Shown here: positions 9,447 to 19,455 of the stretch, one piece after another
How the letters are laid out: each line of letters begins with the position of its first letter
How positions within the stretch are numbered: the first letter of the stretch is position 1
Assembly: GCF_043951865.1 (NCBI RefSeq)
Contig: NZ_JBINJF010000001.1
Location: 124,001 to 188,000 of the forward strand
Source of the DNA: JAMQKA01 sp043951865
GTDB taxonomy: Bacteria > Bacteroidota > Rhodothermia > Balneolales > Balneolaceae
DNA length: 64,000 nt
Direction of reading: 5' to 3'
Notes under the pieces: model-generated
Databases searched by the model: none
Seen by the model: the letters and a program-made list of their open reading frames with translations, nothing else
What the model was told of the DNA's origin: nothing
Translations under genes and position numbers: made by a program

Positions 9447-10754
9447 TCACTCCAGGATGGATTTGTTTTCCAGGAATATTACAAATGCTCTACCTCCCAA
9501 AGCGTTGTTATCTGACGGGCTCCAGGGCTTTCCAACGATATCAAGCATACCATTGCCCGTAACGTCTCCAAATACAATCTCGTGACCACCAAGATTTTCA
9601 TCAGAAATCACATGTTCTTTCCATTCAACGGTTGGATTGTTGGACCAGGAAGGACCGACTCCAAGATTTTCCCATAAATAATAGCGCGGATTTAATTCCC
9701 CGTTTTCTCCCGGACGAGCCCGCTGCCAGTCCTGTTCAGCCGAAATAACATCAAGTTTGCCATCTCCGGTAAAATCAGCCACACCCAGGGAATGCAGACC
9801 TCCCATTACACGATCCCATCCTGCAATTTCATGCCGGTGCCACTCTATTGTTCCATTGGAATCCGGACCAAGGTTCTCCATCCACCAGACTCTGCCCCCT
9901 CGCATTTCTTCTACGGTCTGGACTACATCTGGTCGCCCGTCTTGATTTATATCAGCGACCCACGATCTTGCCGCATCGGCTGCCCAGCTTGGCTCGCCCT
10001 CCGGCAGGGGCATGAAGGGGCCCAGATCATGTTTCTCCCATTCGGTCCCCTCTCCATCAACATTTTCATACCATACATCTGTACGAACTACATCAGTGTC
10101 TCCGTCTCCATCAAGATCTCCAAATCCCTTGGGTGCTACACCGCCATGGACAGGTTCTCCAATGTCATGTCGTATCCATGAATCTGTGGGATCACTGGGA
10201 ATCTCATACCACCGAAAGTTATTCCGATCCGACATTGTAATCATATCCATTCGTCCATCCCCATTGATATCAGCTACGACCTGATCGTGGATAGAGCCAT
10301 CCATAATGTCTTCATCGAATACAATTTGCTTATACGGTTCGTTGAGATCACCAGAATTCCGGTACCATGCGCCACCTACCACGTAGTCGGGCAGCCCGTC
10401 ACCATCTACGTCCAATACAGTACCACCGGCATCGGTTGGTGGATTTTCGCCCACTATAAATTTGGTCCAATACCCAGGTTCATGATATTTGTATACATAT
10501 ATTTTATCCGTATCACGCGAACTCATGATGAACTCAAGATTTTCATCACCATCCATATCAGCAAGAGCTGTATTGGAAAACGCCCCCCCGATAAGAGAAT
10601 CATCAATGATATGTGTTCTGAATTTTACTTTTTGTTCGCTATTTGAACTTTGTGCCATGGTGTCAACAGCTGAACCCACCATCAACACCAGGAGGAAGGC
10701 AACTGTAAGGTTTAGGCACTTTTTACTTCGATATACCGTGTTATTTGTAGCCAT
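9447..10754 (-). CDS. FG-GAP/VCBS repeat secreted protein
   Basis: This is a 435-residue protein with a signal peptide (LTVAFLLVLMVGSAVDTMAQ). It is made of about seven repeats, each with a calcium-binding-like loop: DMDGDENLEF, DVDGDGLPDY, DINGDGRMDM, DLDGDGDTDV, DINQDGRPDV, DFTGDGKLDV and DVTGNGMLDI. This is the integrin-alpha-like FG-GAP/VCBS seven-bladed propeller. Such proteins are exported and bind calcium; in glycan loci they may bind sugars or, in a few families, act as lyases. No catalytic residue can be assigned here. Conserved Trp-rich segments between loops (GGAWYRN, WWMENLGPD, YYLWENLG) match repeat proteins annotated as VCBS in marine Bacteroidota. It lies 84 bp downstream of the cupredoxin gene on the same strand. 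Confidence 0.85.
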   Translation of the reverse strand: MATNNTVYRSKKCLNLTVAFLLVLMVGSAVDTMAQSSNSEQKVKFRTHIIDDSLIGGAFSNTALADMDGDENLEFIMSSRDTDKIYVYKYHEPGYWTKFIVGENPPTDAGGTVLDVDGDGLPDYVVGGAWYRNSGDLNEPYKQIVFDEDIMDGSIHDQVVADINGDGRMDMITMSDRNNFRWYEIPSDPTDSWIRHDIGEPVHGGVAPKGFGDLDGDGDTDVVRTDVWYENVDGEGTEWEKHDLGPFMPLPEGEPSWAADAARSWVADINQDGRPDVVQTVEEMRGGRVWWMENLGPDSNGTIEWHRHEIAGWDRVMGGLHSLGVADFTGDGKLDVISAEQDWQRARPGENGELNPRYYLWENLGVGPSWSNNPTVEWKEHVISDENLGGHEIVFGDVTGNGMLDIVGKPWSPSDNNALGGRAFVIFLENKSILE

Positions 10755-10838
10755 AATGGATAAACTGGTTGAACATTAATTGTTGTTGTGCAAGACTTTT
10801 CTTCGTTGATTCTATAAATGTTGTACCACTTGAAGATC

Positions 10839-11360
10839 TTATTCCGTTGAGATTAACCGACCCTGCATCTGGGTCCAGTGAGCAGAGTATGTACAGATGT
10901 ATGGATATGTCCCAGGTGGCGGTACCTCAAAAACAACTTCTACTGTATCACCGGAATAAGCCAATGCACTGTATGCGAGAATACGATCCATTTCTTTCTC
11001 CGGAATCCAATCATTGGATATTGCCTGAAGAGCCGCAATACCCACCGGTCTGATATCCTTTTCTTCCCGGACCAATACAATGTTATGACTCATATCACTG
11101 TCATTGATATATACAATCTTTAAAATACTACCCGCTTTGGCACGTATCTCTGTTACAGAATAACTCAGTTCAACCCCTTCTGATCTGATCTCTACAACAG
11201 TGGTATCACCATACTCCTTATGATGCCCATTAGTTTTATATGGTGTGTTTTCTATGATATCATCATTCAAACTATTTATTCCTGTCGTACGCGCATGCGT
11301 TGTGATAACAAAAAGAGGTATAAGCAATAAGGTGATACACATTAAAAAATGATTCTGCAT
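10839..11360 (-). CDS. Azurin-like blue copper (cupredoxin) protein
   Basis: This is a 173-residue exported protein with a signal peptide of about 24 residues. The copper site is clear: His92 in DSDMSHN and a C-terminal loop CTYSAHWTQM giving Cys156, His161 and Met165. The spacing Cys-x4-His-x3-Met is that of azurin (Cys112, His117, Met121). The fold segment EIRAKAGSILKIVYINDSDMSHNIVLV is typical of plastocyanin/azurin strands. The role is single-electron transfer in the periplasm. It lies between a sulfatase and an FG-GAP protein, where an electron carrier is unexpected; an oxidative sugar-processing step, perhaps with the DUF6797 propeller protein, is a possible reason but is inference. The length (about 150 mature residues) is usual for the family. 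Confidence 0.85.
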   Translation of the reverse strand: MQNHFLMCITLLLIPLFVITTHARTTGINSLNDDIIENTPYKTNGHHKEYGDTTVVEIRSEGVELSYSVTEIRAKAGSILKIVYINDSDMSHNIVLVREEKDIRPVGIAALQAISNDWIPEKEMDRILAYSALAYSGDTVEVVFEVPPPGTYPYICTYSAHWTQMQGRLISTE

Positions 11361-11405
11361 AAAAATTTTTATCTGCTATGTATTCAAATGATTATTGACC
11401 AAGAA

Positions 11406-12989
11406 TTACTGTCGCTGATCGATTTTGTTGACAATTTCATTTTCTGTTTGCAGCCGATCCTGTTGTACATTCTCCCACATGGCCAGAAGTTCCTCTTTCA
11501 TTTCTTCATACAGTTCAGGCTTAAACGATGACATTTCCACCTTTTCCAACGGATCCTTCTCCACGTTATATAATTGAAACACTGTCGGCTTTTTGAATTG
11601 CTCCTCTCTTCCCTCGGTATACCCTCTCATCACATACGGTCCCCTTGATATAACCACCTTCGGAACCGGTAAGTCAAGTGGTTCGGGTCCAACATACTTT
11701 TGATTGTAACCATTGCCTGCTATTGCCCACTCCTGGCCGGTAAGTTCATTCTGCCAGTATAAAGGTTTATCCCTCTCTATTTTTTCATTCTTTAGCAGCA
11801 AAGGTACAAGACTTTCACCATCCAGATCCAGATTCTCCGGTATTTCTGTTCCTGTCAATTCAGCCACGGTAGGCAGTACGTCGACCGTTGAGTTGGGTTC
11901 ACTGGTAATTCCGGGTTTTATTTTGCCCGGCCATCGAACCATACCAGGTACCCGAATTCCACCTTCATACAATTGTCGCTTTTGTCCGAACAACGGATAG
12001 GAAGTCCCATAAGAGCGATGAGCACCCCAGTATACATCGCGTACTTCAGGTCCATTGTCACTTGAAAAGAAGATTATGGTATTTTCGAGTATGGTGTCTT
12101 CTACTTCCCACTGCTGATCAAGAAAATCCAGAATCCGCCCTATATGATGATCCAGGTAGGTTACATTGGCATAGTACTTATTTTTCGGAACATTGCCCGT
12201 ATTGTACAAAGCATTAAAAGCCGGAGGATTCTGTACTTTTTCATGAACGGCATCATAGGGAAGGTACAAGAAAAAAGGTTTATCAGGATTTCTTTTATGT
12301 TGGAGCCAATCGATTGCCCTGTCCGTTATAATTTGAGAGGAATAGCCCTGAATTACACCCAGATGTTTGCCGGTCACCTCCTCATTTGACAAGTAAAAAT
12401 CGCCCGGGTTACGCATCGCATTCGTCTGTAAACTGGCCGTTCTGTGTGGATTTTCCTTGGAGACAAACGCATAATCAAATCCCTGTTGATTGGGAAAAGA
12501 ACCGGTCCACCCTGTCCAGTTTTCGGGTTCTGTCCAGTCCGCGCCGTTTAAATGCCACTTGCCAAAAATGGCCGTTTGATAACCATTTTGTTTTAACAAT
12601 TCCGCGATAGTTACCTCTTTACCGCTTAAAAAATATTGGTCATCTTCCTCCAAATCGTTTATCCACCGATTGATATTATGCCTAGTCGGAGTCTTTCCCG
12701 TCAATAAACCAGCCCGGGAAGGTGAACAGGTAGGGTCCGCAGCATAATGCCGCGTAAAAACCAGCGCCTCTTTGGCGAATCGCGATAGATTTGGAGTTTT
12801 TATATATGGATTGCTGAATTGATCAACACCCTCCAATTCAAGGTTTAGGTCTCCATATCCCAGATCATCAACTAAAATATATATTATATTCACACCATCG
12901 CCTCCATCTAAATTTTCTATAGCAATAGCTTCTATTGCAGAAAAGAAGAAAAACAGAAGCAGGCTAAATGGTGCTAAAATTTTCCGCAT
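11406..12989 (-). CDS. Type I sulfatase (arylsulfatase-like), formylglycine dependent
   Basis: This is a 527-residue exported sulfatase with a signal peptide (LLLFFFFSAIEAIA). The metal-binding start VDDLGYGD (Asp41, Asp42) is followed by TCSPSRAGLLTG, in which Cys88 sits in the CxPSR motif that is converted to formylglycine by a sulfatase-maturating enzyme. Later hallmarks are GKWHLN, FFSSDNGPE and GMVRWPGKI. Family S1 members remove sulfate esters from polysaccharides such as algal galactans, fucans or glycosaminoglycans. The position in a SusCD-type locus makes a sulfated glycan the likely target, but the positional specificity cannot be told. No maturase gene is present in this window, so it must act in trans. 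The C-terminus lies 45 bp before the cupredoxin start. Confidence 0.93.
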   Translation of the reverse strand: MRKILAPFSLLLFFFFSAIEAIAIENLDGGDGVNIIYILVDDLGYGDLNLELEGVDQFSNPYIKTPNLSRFAKEALVFTRHYAADPTCSPSRAGLLTGKTPTRHNINRWINDLEEDDQYFLSGKEVTIAELLKQNGYQTAIFGKWHLNGADWTEPENWTGWTGSFPNQQGFDYAFVSKENPHRTASLQTNAMRNPGDFYLSNEEVTGKHLGVIQGYSSQIITDRAIDWLQHKRNPDKPFFLYLPYDAVHEKVQNPPAFNALYNTGNVPKNKYYANVTYLDHHIGRILDFLDQQWEVEDTILENTIIFFSSDNGPEVRDVYWGAHRSYGTSYPLFGQKRQLYEGGIRVPGMVRWPGKIKPGITSEPNSTVDVLPTVAELTGTEIPENLDLDGESLVPLLLKNEKIERDKPLYWQNELTGQEWAIAGNGYNQKYVGPEPLDLPVPKVVISRGPYVMRGYTEGREEQFKKPTVFQLYNVEKDPLEKVEMSSFKPELYEEMKEELLAMWENVQQDRLQTENEIVNKIDQRQ

Positions 12990-13345
12990 GAGATTGATAT
13001 TCGTGTTGGAGCCTATTTTTCCGGGGTCTCGGCTTTAACGTTTCACTTAACAAGCCACCCTGAACTATTACTGCCATCCGTAACTAGTGTACGCCGCCAA
13101 ACCCTGGATTTCGGCCGTTACTGGCAGAACGCGGATACCACCAATCAGGCTGATCTATGCAGGTAGATCATGTGAAGGTATGCTTCGGAACACCTATTCT
13201 GTGGTTAATCCGCAGTATAAGCCTCATCTGCGTTCCAGTATCCCGTAAACCCGAATGGTTATGGTTGACTGGACACTAACACCTACCTGCCAGATTCCCG
13301 ATCTATTACGTTATTCTATCGCTATCTATCTTCATATTGGAATAT
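12990..13345. other. 356-bp leader between DUF3823-like gene and sulfatase, possible gene debris
   Basis: No open gene was found on either strand. On the minus strand short stop-bounded stretches look protein-like, for example PFGFTGYWNADEAYTAD (near 13210-13260) and DQPDWWYPRSASNGRNPGF (near 13100-13160), which lie in different frames. This could be the decayed remains of a small gene, or just a long untranslated leader for the sulfatase. No hairpin or repeat stood out. Confidence 0.35.
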
Positions 13346-14059
13346 TTAGGGAGCCTCGATAGCAATTGGGACACTATAATTCCATTCGGTTGTCTGGTCA
13401 GACCGCGCGGCCACACGGATATATAAATTGCCACCGCCCCTTTCTTCCGCCATCTCCAGGAGCTCAGAATCAAGTGTAACAGTTGCAGTTCCCGAATTGC
13501 TGCCTAGCGTTTCCTGTCGGGTTTGCCACCTGGGACCATTGCCGGTGTTGACACCCACTTTGGCAACCGAACTCACCAGCACAACTCGTTCTTCTGCTGT
13601 ATGTCCCTGGCTGGGAGTTATCTCATAATTGACTTCAAGATCGCCACCGGAAACGGTAGCTGTGGGCTCAGGAATCACCAAATAGGGTGTAACGGTAATG
13701 TTATGTTCTACAGGGTCACCTGTGAGATCCACATTCTGGTCGCCTGGGCCATCAACAGGACCTTCAATCCAAACGGTATAAGACTGTGGATACAACTGCA
13801 GATTTGAATAAGAACCATCGCCGTTAACCCTCAATTCCAGCGGTACCCGATCCTCTTCCCCCAAAACAAATACCGTTAAAGCTGCATTTGAGATATCCCC
13901 GGAAACCGGATTTCCATCCTGATCGAGTATCATGCCACTGATCTGGCCATCATAACCAAAATCAGTGACCGTCTCGCTACAACTCGATAAAACGACTACA
14001 CAAATTGCCATCAGTACTAAAGTCGGAATTTTTCTAATTGTTATAGCATTCATTTTCAT
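13346..14059 (-). CDS. DUF3823-like SusE/F-position lipoprotein
   Basis: This is a 237-residue lipoprotein (VVVLSSC, lipobox Cys near residue 27; a second ATG two codons in is possible). The region from about residue 35 (YDGQISGMILDQDGNPVSGDISNAALTVF...GSYSNLQLYPQSYTVWIEGP) is a carboxypeptidase-regulatory/prealbumin-like beta-sandwich, and the second half is another beta domain. Order and sequence fit DUF3823, a family usually encoded right after susD in Bacteroidota. It lies 53 bp after the SusD-like gene on the same strand. Such proteins are thought to be surface glycan-binding partners of the SusCD complex. The family name is by recognition, not by search; the role is inferred from position. 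Confidence 0.75.
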   Translation of the reverse strand: MKMNAITIRKIPTLVLMAICVVVLSSCSETVTDFGYDGQISGMILDQDGNPVSGDISNAALTVFVLGEEDRVPLELRVNGDGSYSNLQLYPQSYTVWIEGPVDGPGDQNVDLTGDPVEHNITVTPYLVIPEPTATVSGGDLEVNYEITPSQGHTAEERVVLVSSVAKVGVNTGNGPRWQTRQETLGSNSGTATVTLDSELLEMAEERGGGNLYIRVAARSDQTTEWNYSVPIAIEAP

Positions 14060-14112
14060 CTTATTTAAATTGCAAATTTATTTTTTGAATAGAATTTGGA
14101 ACAGCCACTCCC

Positions 14113-15894
14113 TTAGTACCCGGGGTTCTCCACCAAGTCTCCATTTTCTTCAATTCTGCTATTGGTAATCGGATTGTAATAATGCTCCGGCCGAAACTCA
14201 CGCTGCGTCGCTTCAGCATCCATAGGAATAAAGTAAAATTGACCTGTCTCATGGTGTAAAATAGTCCGGACTCCCTGTACCCTTTGGCCATCCAATCTAT
14301 CCTGGGCAATTCTCCATCTTCGCAGATCATCCCATCGATGAGCTTCATATACCAACTCACTCGTTCGTTCTCTTCTCACCCGTTCACGCGTTATTGTTCC
14401 TGCATCCAACTCTGGTAAACCGACTCTTTCGCGTGTGTAGTTGAGAAATTCAGCTGCATCAGCCAGATTACCCAGTTCAAATTCACTCTCTGCTGCAATT
14501 AAATACATCTCGGCCAATCGCAACTCTTTCCAATTGTTATCTTCTCTATCATCCGGTATCAGTATATCTTCATCGGGCACATATTTATAGAGTAAAAGTC
14601 CCGTGGATGGAAAGAATTGATTAGCCTGCCTTCGACTGGCATCTCCAACGGTGGGAGTACCTTCAAAATTTACACCGACTTCCGAAATTATATTGTCCGG
14701 GTTGGTCCCTCCTTGTGTCGGATCCAGACCTTCATATGATTGTACAACGTTACCTCCATATAAATCACCCTGAAACAGGACTTGTGCATGGACTCTCGGG
14801 TCTTTATTGGCCCAGGGCGCAGCACCATTATCATATAAGTTATCTGGCCCTAAATCCGGATTGGTGAACGTACCGTCCAAATTTTCAAAACTCATTACAT
14901 GTCCCAGTGTGGGATTCAATTCCGAACCCTGTCCTTCTGAAAATGGAGTCGGTTGAACCTGGTGAGCGAACGGATGGTTAATTTCAACGCCGTTATATAT
15001 TCTTTCAAATATAATCTCCGGATTTGAGTCTTCAACGAAAATATTCCAATAGGTTTGGGCCGGGTCGCCCCCTTGAAGTAATGAATAAGCCCCAGAATTA
15101 ATTACCTGCTGGGCGGCATCACTTGCTTTTTGGTAAAATTCGTCAGCCCTGGATGATGGAATGCCTGTTAGCCCGTTATCTGCCAGCGTGCCAAAATTTG
15201 CAATTGAAGCCGACCAAAGATTCGCCCGTGCTTTATAGGCATAGGCCGTCCATTCGTTAACACGGCCTTTTTCTTCGGGATTTCCCAATCCCGCTAACAT
15301 ACCCGCTGCTGTTTCCAACTCCGTGTCTATAAAGTCGGCGAGTGCTTCCTCCGTACTTCTTACCCGATATTGCTCCGGGACCTCCTCAAACGGATCGAGC
15401 ACAACATCAACCAGGGGTACGCCTCCGTACCTGGACTGCATTTTAAAATAGACGGCCGCCCTCAATACCCTGGCTTCGCCTTCAAGCCGGGACTTGAAAT
15501 CTTCAGACAATTCGGAAGCCCGGATATTTTCTATAAAGGAATTCAGATCCCTTATATACTCGTAGTCCCATAACCCTACACAATCTGTCTCTGCATCCAT
15601 TCCGCCATGAGTTCTACAACCCTCAAAGTTACCCCCTCTCTCAGTGCCTAAATCGTGATGTCCAAGCGTGCCGTCAAAACGCAAGCCGGGACTGTTAAAA
15701 CCGTTAAAGGGGAACCCTGCGTACAAGTCTGCTGCCAGTGCCTCGGCAAAAGCTTCATCCTGAAATACCTGCTCAGCACTTACCCGGTCTCTCGGATCCT
15801 CATTAAGGTCCAAAACGCCCTCACAGGAAACCAAAACCAGAAGTAAAATGATAAGCGGTGCTACCGGTTTATATAATTGCTTTGTGTTTTTCAT
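14113..15894 (-). CDS. SusD/RagB family nutrient-binding outer-membrane lipoprotein
   Basis: This is a 593-residue SusD homologue with a lipoprotein signal (LVLVSCEGVLDL, Cys24). N-terminal TPR-like helices (LEGEARVLRAAVYFKMQSRYGGVPLVD) and the C-terminal RagB region (ELRLAEMYLIAAESEFELGNLADAAEFLNYTRERVGLP, then VYEAHRWDDLRRWRIA) are typical. SusD acts as the lid of the SusC transporter and captures oligosaccharides, less often peptides, at the cell surface. The gene follows susC by 48 bp and precedes the DUF3823-like gene, the standard order. The segment PEHYYNPITNSRIEENGDLVENPGY at the end is the expected SusD C-terminus (AlaTTR-like), so the protein is complete. The substrate is not readable from sequence. 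Confidence 0.95.
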   Translation of the reverse strand: MKNTKQLYKPVAPLIILLLVLVSCEGVLDLNEDPRDRVSAEQVFQDEAFAEALAADLYAGFPFNGFNSPGLRFDGTLGHHDLGTERGGNFEGCRTHGGMDAETDCVGLWDYEYIRDLNSFIENIRASELSEDFKSRLEGEARVLRAAVYFKMQSRYGGVPLVDVVLDPFEEVPEQYRVRSTEEALADFIDTELETAAGMLAGLGNPEEKGRVNEWTAYAYKARANLWSASIANFGTLADNGLTGIPSSRADEFYQKASDAAQQVINSGAYSLLQGGDPAQTYWNIFVEDSNPEIIFERIYNGVEINHPFAHQVQPTPFSEGQGSELNPTLGHVMSFENLDGTFTNPDLGPDNLYDNGAAPWANKDPRVHAQVLFQGDLYGGNVVQSYEGLDPTQGGTNPDNIISEVGVNFEGTPTVGDASRRQANQFFPSTGLLLYKYVPDEDILIPDDREDNNWKELRLAEMYLIAAESEFELGNLADAAEFLNYTRERVGLPELDAGTITRERVRRERTSELVYEAHRWDDLRRWRIAQDRLDGQRVQGVRTILHHETGQFYFIPMDAEATQREFRPEHYYNPITNSRIEENGDLVENPGY

Positions 15895-15942
15895 AACTTT
15901 ATAAATTTGTTTTACCAGTGAATTTTTTGATTGAATTTCATT

Positions 15943-18900
15943 TTAGAAATCAATTTCAACCCCAAAATTGTACACGCGGGTCTGTGGATGATAATTTCCA
16001 AAAAATTGTGCAGGATTTTCATCAATCTCAGGGTCTAAAAAATCAAGATCTGAGAACGTTAATAAATTGGTTCCTCCTGTATACAATTTCACACCTCTTA
16101 ATCCTAGTCCACTAACTAGGTCTGTGGGAACGGTATAGCTTATTTGAACCTGTTTGAGTCGCAAGTAGGATCCATCAATCAAAAACATGTCGTACTCGTC
16201 ATCGAATATTCCCGAAGCTCGCGGCCATCTTGCCTCTTCTGCACTTACCGTGGGGAGGCCAAATTCATTTTCCGGGATATATGCATCCTTTATGTCCTTT
16301 TGCAGGGCAACCCCATTGGATGGGAACGGTTCCTCAAACTCACTCCAGTCAAGATTCCAGCCAAAAAGAGCCGCACCCTGCCAGAACGTGGAAAGCTCAA
16401 ACCCTTTCCAGCCGACACGGGTATTGAATCCGAATGTAAACCGTGGCTGAGTACCGGAGCTGGCTATATACTTGTCAGCATCGGTAATCCTGCCATCGCC
16501 GTTTCTATCCACGACTTTTGCATCTCCCACCTGGATAGAACGATTTCCATTACCATCAATATCCGCCCAGCTATTGATCTCCTCCTGAGATGCAAACAAC
16601 CCGTCAGTTTCATAATACCATATCTGCCCAAACGGACCTGAAACTGCTCGCCGGTCAATTTGCTTTTCACGTCGCTCTACTTCCTTGTTGATGAAATCAG
16701 GCTCATCTGTGTGTCTTACGATTTCCTCGTGGATCCCAAAATTAGCACCTACAGTATAATTCCAATCATTATTGACTCGATTGTTATGGCGCAGGCTGAA
16801 TTCCAGTCCCCTGTTTTCAAATTCCTGGAAATTTTGTTGAGGCAACTCTGCTCCCACGACAGGCGGGACCTCTAAAATGCGTTGGCCCAGCACATCGAAA
16901 CGATCCCGTTTAAAAATGTCAAATGAACCTTCCAATTTTCCCTCCCAGAAGGTGGCGTCTACACCGATATTCATGATGTCCATTTTTTCCCATGTAATAT
17001 TCGGGTTGGGAAGGCCGTCGCTACTGATCGTTCGCCGAAGAGTATTGTCCTGGAAGATTACAAAATCATCAAATGAGTATGTTGACAGGAACTGGAAGTC
17101 ACCGGCCCCGTCAAAACCAAGTCGTCCCCAGGAAGCCCGGAGCTTTAGGTTCGTCAGGAAATCCAGCGTCTCGCTCTCCTGCAGAAATGGTTCTTCTGTA
17201 ATATTCCATGCCGCGGAAAAGGATGGAAAAAAACCCCACCGGTCACCTTCCGGGAACCGTATGGATCCATCATATCTTGCACTTGCCTCCAGGGAGTATT
17301 TATCGGCATAATTGTAATTAAGCCTGCCTATATGACCCATCCGTTTATTTCTGCTTATAACATCATTATTAAACATCTGGCTGGGCGGGCCCGCATTCAG
17401 TTGGGGGATGGGAAATTCGTATGCGATGCGGCTTGCATCAAATCGTTCAAAATCTTCCTGGATATATTCAAACACATACATGCTGGTTAATGTATGATCC
17501 TCCCCGAATGTGTGATTTCCATTCAGAAAGTATTGGAAATTAATATTTTCGATTTGAGTATTTCTTCGTTCGACCCTGGTATCAGCATTTAGAGCACGAA
17601 CACGCTCATGCTGTTCCGTTTCTGCATTATAGCGATATTCCGGGCCTTCCTTTTGAAACATCTTATCCTGCAAATTGGTTGTCTGATAATTTAAAACAGC
17701 CCGTGTACTTAATCCCTGAAGCAGTTGATACTCCCCACTCAGTTTCAGGTCAATCAGCTGTCTCTGAAACTCCTGGGAACCGCCAATATATGCACTCGCT
17801 AAATTCAGAGGGTTTACGGTTTGTCCCCCAGGTGCACCTCTTGGAAACTCACGATGCCCGCCGGGAAGCTCTACAATGGAATGAAACGGACGCCACCGAC
17901 CACTACGGGCAAAAATTCCCTGACCCTGCGACCAGTCTGTGCCTTCCATTTGGTTTCTAGGACCGTAAAAATCCTGCAGGTTGTAACTCATATCGAGACC
18001 AAAATCAAACCTTTCACTAATAGCCACATCCAGGTTACCACGAACCGTGTACCGGTTAAATTCAGTATCTGTACCACCAAAGACATTCTTTTCCAGTCCT
18101 TCTTGATTAAACAGGCTTCCGGATACAAAATAACGTACACGCTCACTCCCCCCCGATACAGACAGGTTATGAGTCATCATCGGTGCCGCATCACGAGGAA
18201 TAAGTTCAAACATATCCACGCTAGGAAAATTTTCTGGGTCTGATCCATCATTATGCTGTCTGAACTCTTGGACCGTCTCCGGAGACCAGCGATAATCTTG
18301 ACCACCATCACGATTTTCAATGTTGTACAAGGCCATATATTCCCAAGAGTCAATCGCATCTGGAACCATTGTCAGGCCTTGAAGTCCCACATCTCCCTTG
18401 TATGAGAACTGAATATCACCAACAGATCCCCGCTTGGTTTCAACCAGGACTACGCCATTTCCGGCTCTTGCTCCATAAACTGCCGCTGAAGCAGCGTCCT
18501 TCAGTACATTAATTTCAGCGATATCATTGGGGTTCAGATCCTGGAATACCTCCTTGTCAACAGGCATCCCATCAACAATAAAAAGGGGATCACCAAATCC
18601 ACGTATGTTGATAGAGGTCTTATTATCACCAGGCTGGCCATTCTGATTTTTAATGAAAACGCCCGGAACTCGACCCTGCAATGCCTGACCTACAGTTGTT
18701 GATGTAACTCTGTTCATATCCTCCGGATCTGCTCTCCCAATACTTCCCGTTACATCAGCTTCTCTTTGCGTGCCGTAACCAACGACCACCAACTCTTCAC
18801 CGGTAACCGCCTGGGTTTGCAGTTCGACATTTATTTCTGTTCTCCCATTTATTGGCACTTCCTGTCGTTGAAACCCTACAAATGAAAATACCAGTGTGTC

Positions 18901-19455
18901 TTGTAGTGAAGGTACATTTAACTGGTATTCCCCTGCAGCATCAGTGGAGGTACCGGTAGTTGTCCCCTTTATAACTACATTAACCCCTGGAAGTGGCTCA
19001 CCAGATTCAGCATCAGTTACAGAACCGGTTACCTGCTCAATTACTACTTTATCCTGATGAGATAGGGCTATATTTTTTTCCCGCAACATAATATTGCGAC
19101 CGGATGTAAATGGTTCTAATCCGGTATTTTCAAGCACCTCTTCCAACGCCCTGCTAAGTGATACCCCTTTTAGCTCAATACTGATCTTCTTCTCTGGCAA
19201 CAGATCAGCATTATAGTAGAGACCTGCACCTGACTTTTGAGCAATTGATTTCAGGGCATCATCAAGTTCTACATTCTGCAAATTCAGACTGATAATGGGA
19301 TTGGAATCGGTTAACACTCTCTGCCTTTCATTATAAGAGAGTTGCTTATCGACATCCTCATTAGATTCTGACTGCGCAAATGTTATCCCAACCATAAAAA
19401 AAGTTGTGATAACAAGCGCACCTAGCACCTGTAACGTTTGAATCGAATATTTCAT
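15943..19455 (-). CDS. SusC/RagA TonB-dependent transporter with STN signalling domain
   Basis: This is a 1170-residue outer-membrane transporter. Order of domains: signal peptide (to about 27); STN/secretin-TonB N-terminal domain about 52-125 (ISLNLQNVELDDALKSIAQ); CarboxypepD regulatory-like domain about 143-225 (GEPLPGVNVVIKGTTTGTS); plug starting ELVVVGYGTQREADVTGSIG with GFGDPLFIVDGMP and INVLKDAASAAVYGARAGNG; then a beta-barrel ending FGVEIDF with a terminal aromatic residue. It imports ligands captured by SusD using TonB energy. An STN domain is the part that contacts a FecR anti-sigma factor in transducer-type transporters, and fecR and an ECF sigma gene lie directly upstream, so ligand binding probably controls the locus. 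The start is the ATG at 19455, 146 bp after the FecR stop. Confidence 0.96.
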   Translation of the reverse strand: MKYSIQTLQVLGALVITTFFMVGITFAQSESNEDVDKQLSYNERQRVLTDSNPIISLNLQNVELDDALKSIAQKSGAGLYYNADLLPEKKISIELKGVSLSRALEEVLENTGLEPFTSGRNIMLREKNIALSHQDKVVIEQVTGSVTDAESGEPLPGVNVVIKGTTTGTSTDAAGEYQLNVPSLQDTLVFSFVGFQRQEVPINGRTEINVELQTQAVTGEELVVVGYGTQREADVTGSIGRADPEDMNRVTSTTVGQALQGRVPGVFIKNQNGQPGDNKTSINIRGFGDPLFIVDGMPVDKEVFQDLNPNDIAEINVLKDAASAAVYGARAGNGVVLVETKRGSVGDIQFSYKGDVGLQGLTMVPDAIDSWEYMALYNIENRDGGQDYRWSPETVQEFRQHNDGSDPENFPSVDMFELIPRDAAPMMTHNLSVSGGSERVRYFVSGSLFNQEGLEKNVFGGTDTEFNRYTVRGNLDVAISERFDFGLDMSYNLQDFYGPRNQMEGTDWSQGQGIFARSGRWRPFHSIVELPGGHREFPRGAPGGQTVNPLNLASAYIGGSQEFQRQLIDLKLSGEYQLLQGLSTRAVLNYQTTNLQDKMFQKEGPEYRYNAETEQHERVRALNADTRVERRNTQIENINFQYFLNGNHTFGEDHTLTSMYVFEYIQEDFERFDASRIAYEFPIPQLNAGPPSQMFNNDVISRNKRMGHIGRLNYNYADKYSLEASARYDGSIRFPEGDRWGFFPSFSAAWNITEEPFLQESETLDFLTNLKLRASWGRLGFDGAGDFQFLSTYSFDDFVIFQDNTLRRTISSDGLPNPNITWEKMDIMNIGVDATFWEGKLEGSFDIFKRDRFDVLGQRILEVPPVVGAELPQQNFQEFENRGLEFSLRHNNRVNNDWNYTVGANFGIHEEIVRHTDEPDFINKEVERREKQIDRRAVSGPFGQIWYYETDGLFASQEEINSWADIDGNGNRSIQVGDAKVVDRNGDGRITDADKYIASSGTQPRFTFGFNTRVGWKGFELSTFWQGAALFGWNLDWSEFEEPFPSNGVALQKDIKDAYIPENEFGLPTVSAEEARWPRASGIFDDEYDMFLIDGSYLRLKQVQISYTVPTDLVSGLGLRGVKLYTGGTNLLTFSDLDFLDPEIDENPAQFFGNYHPQTRVYNFGVEIDF

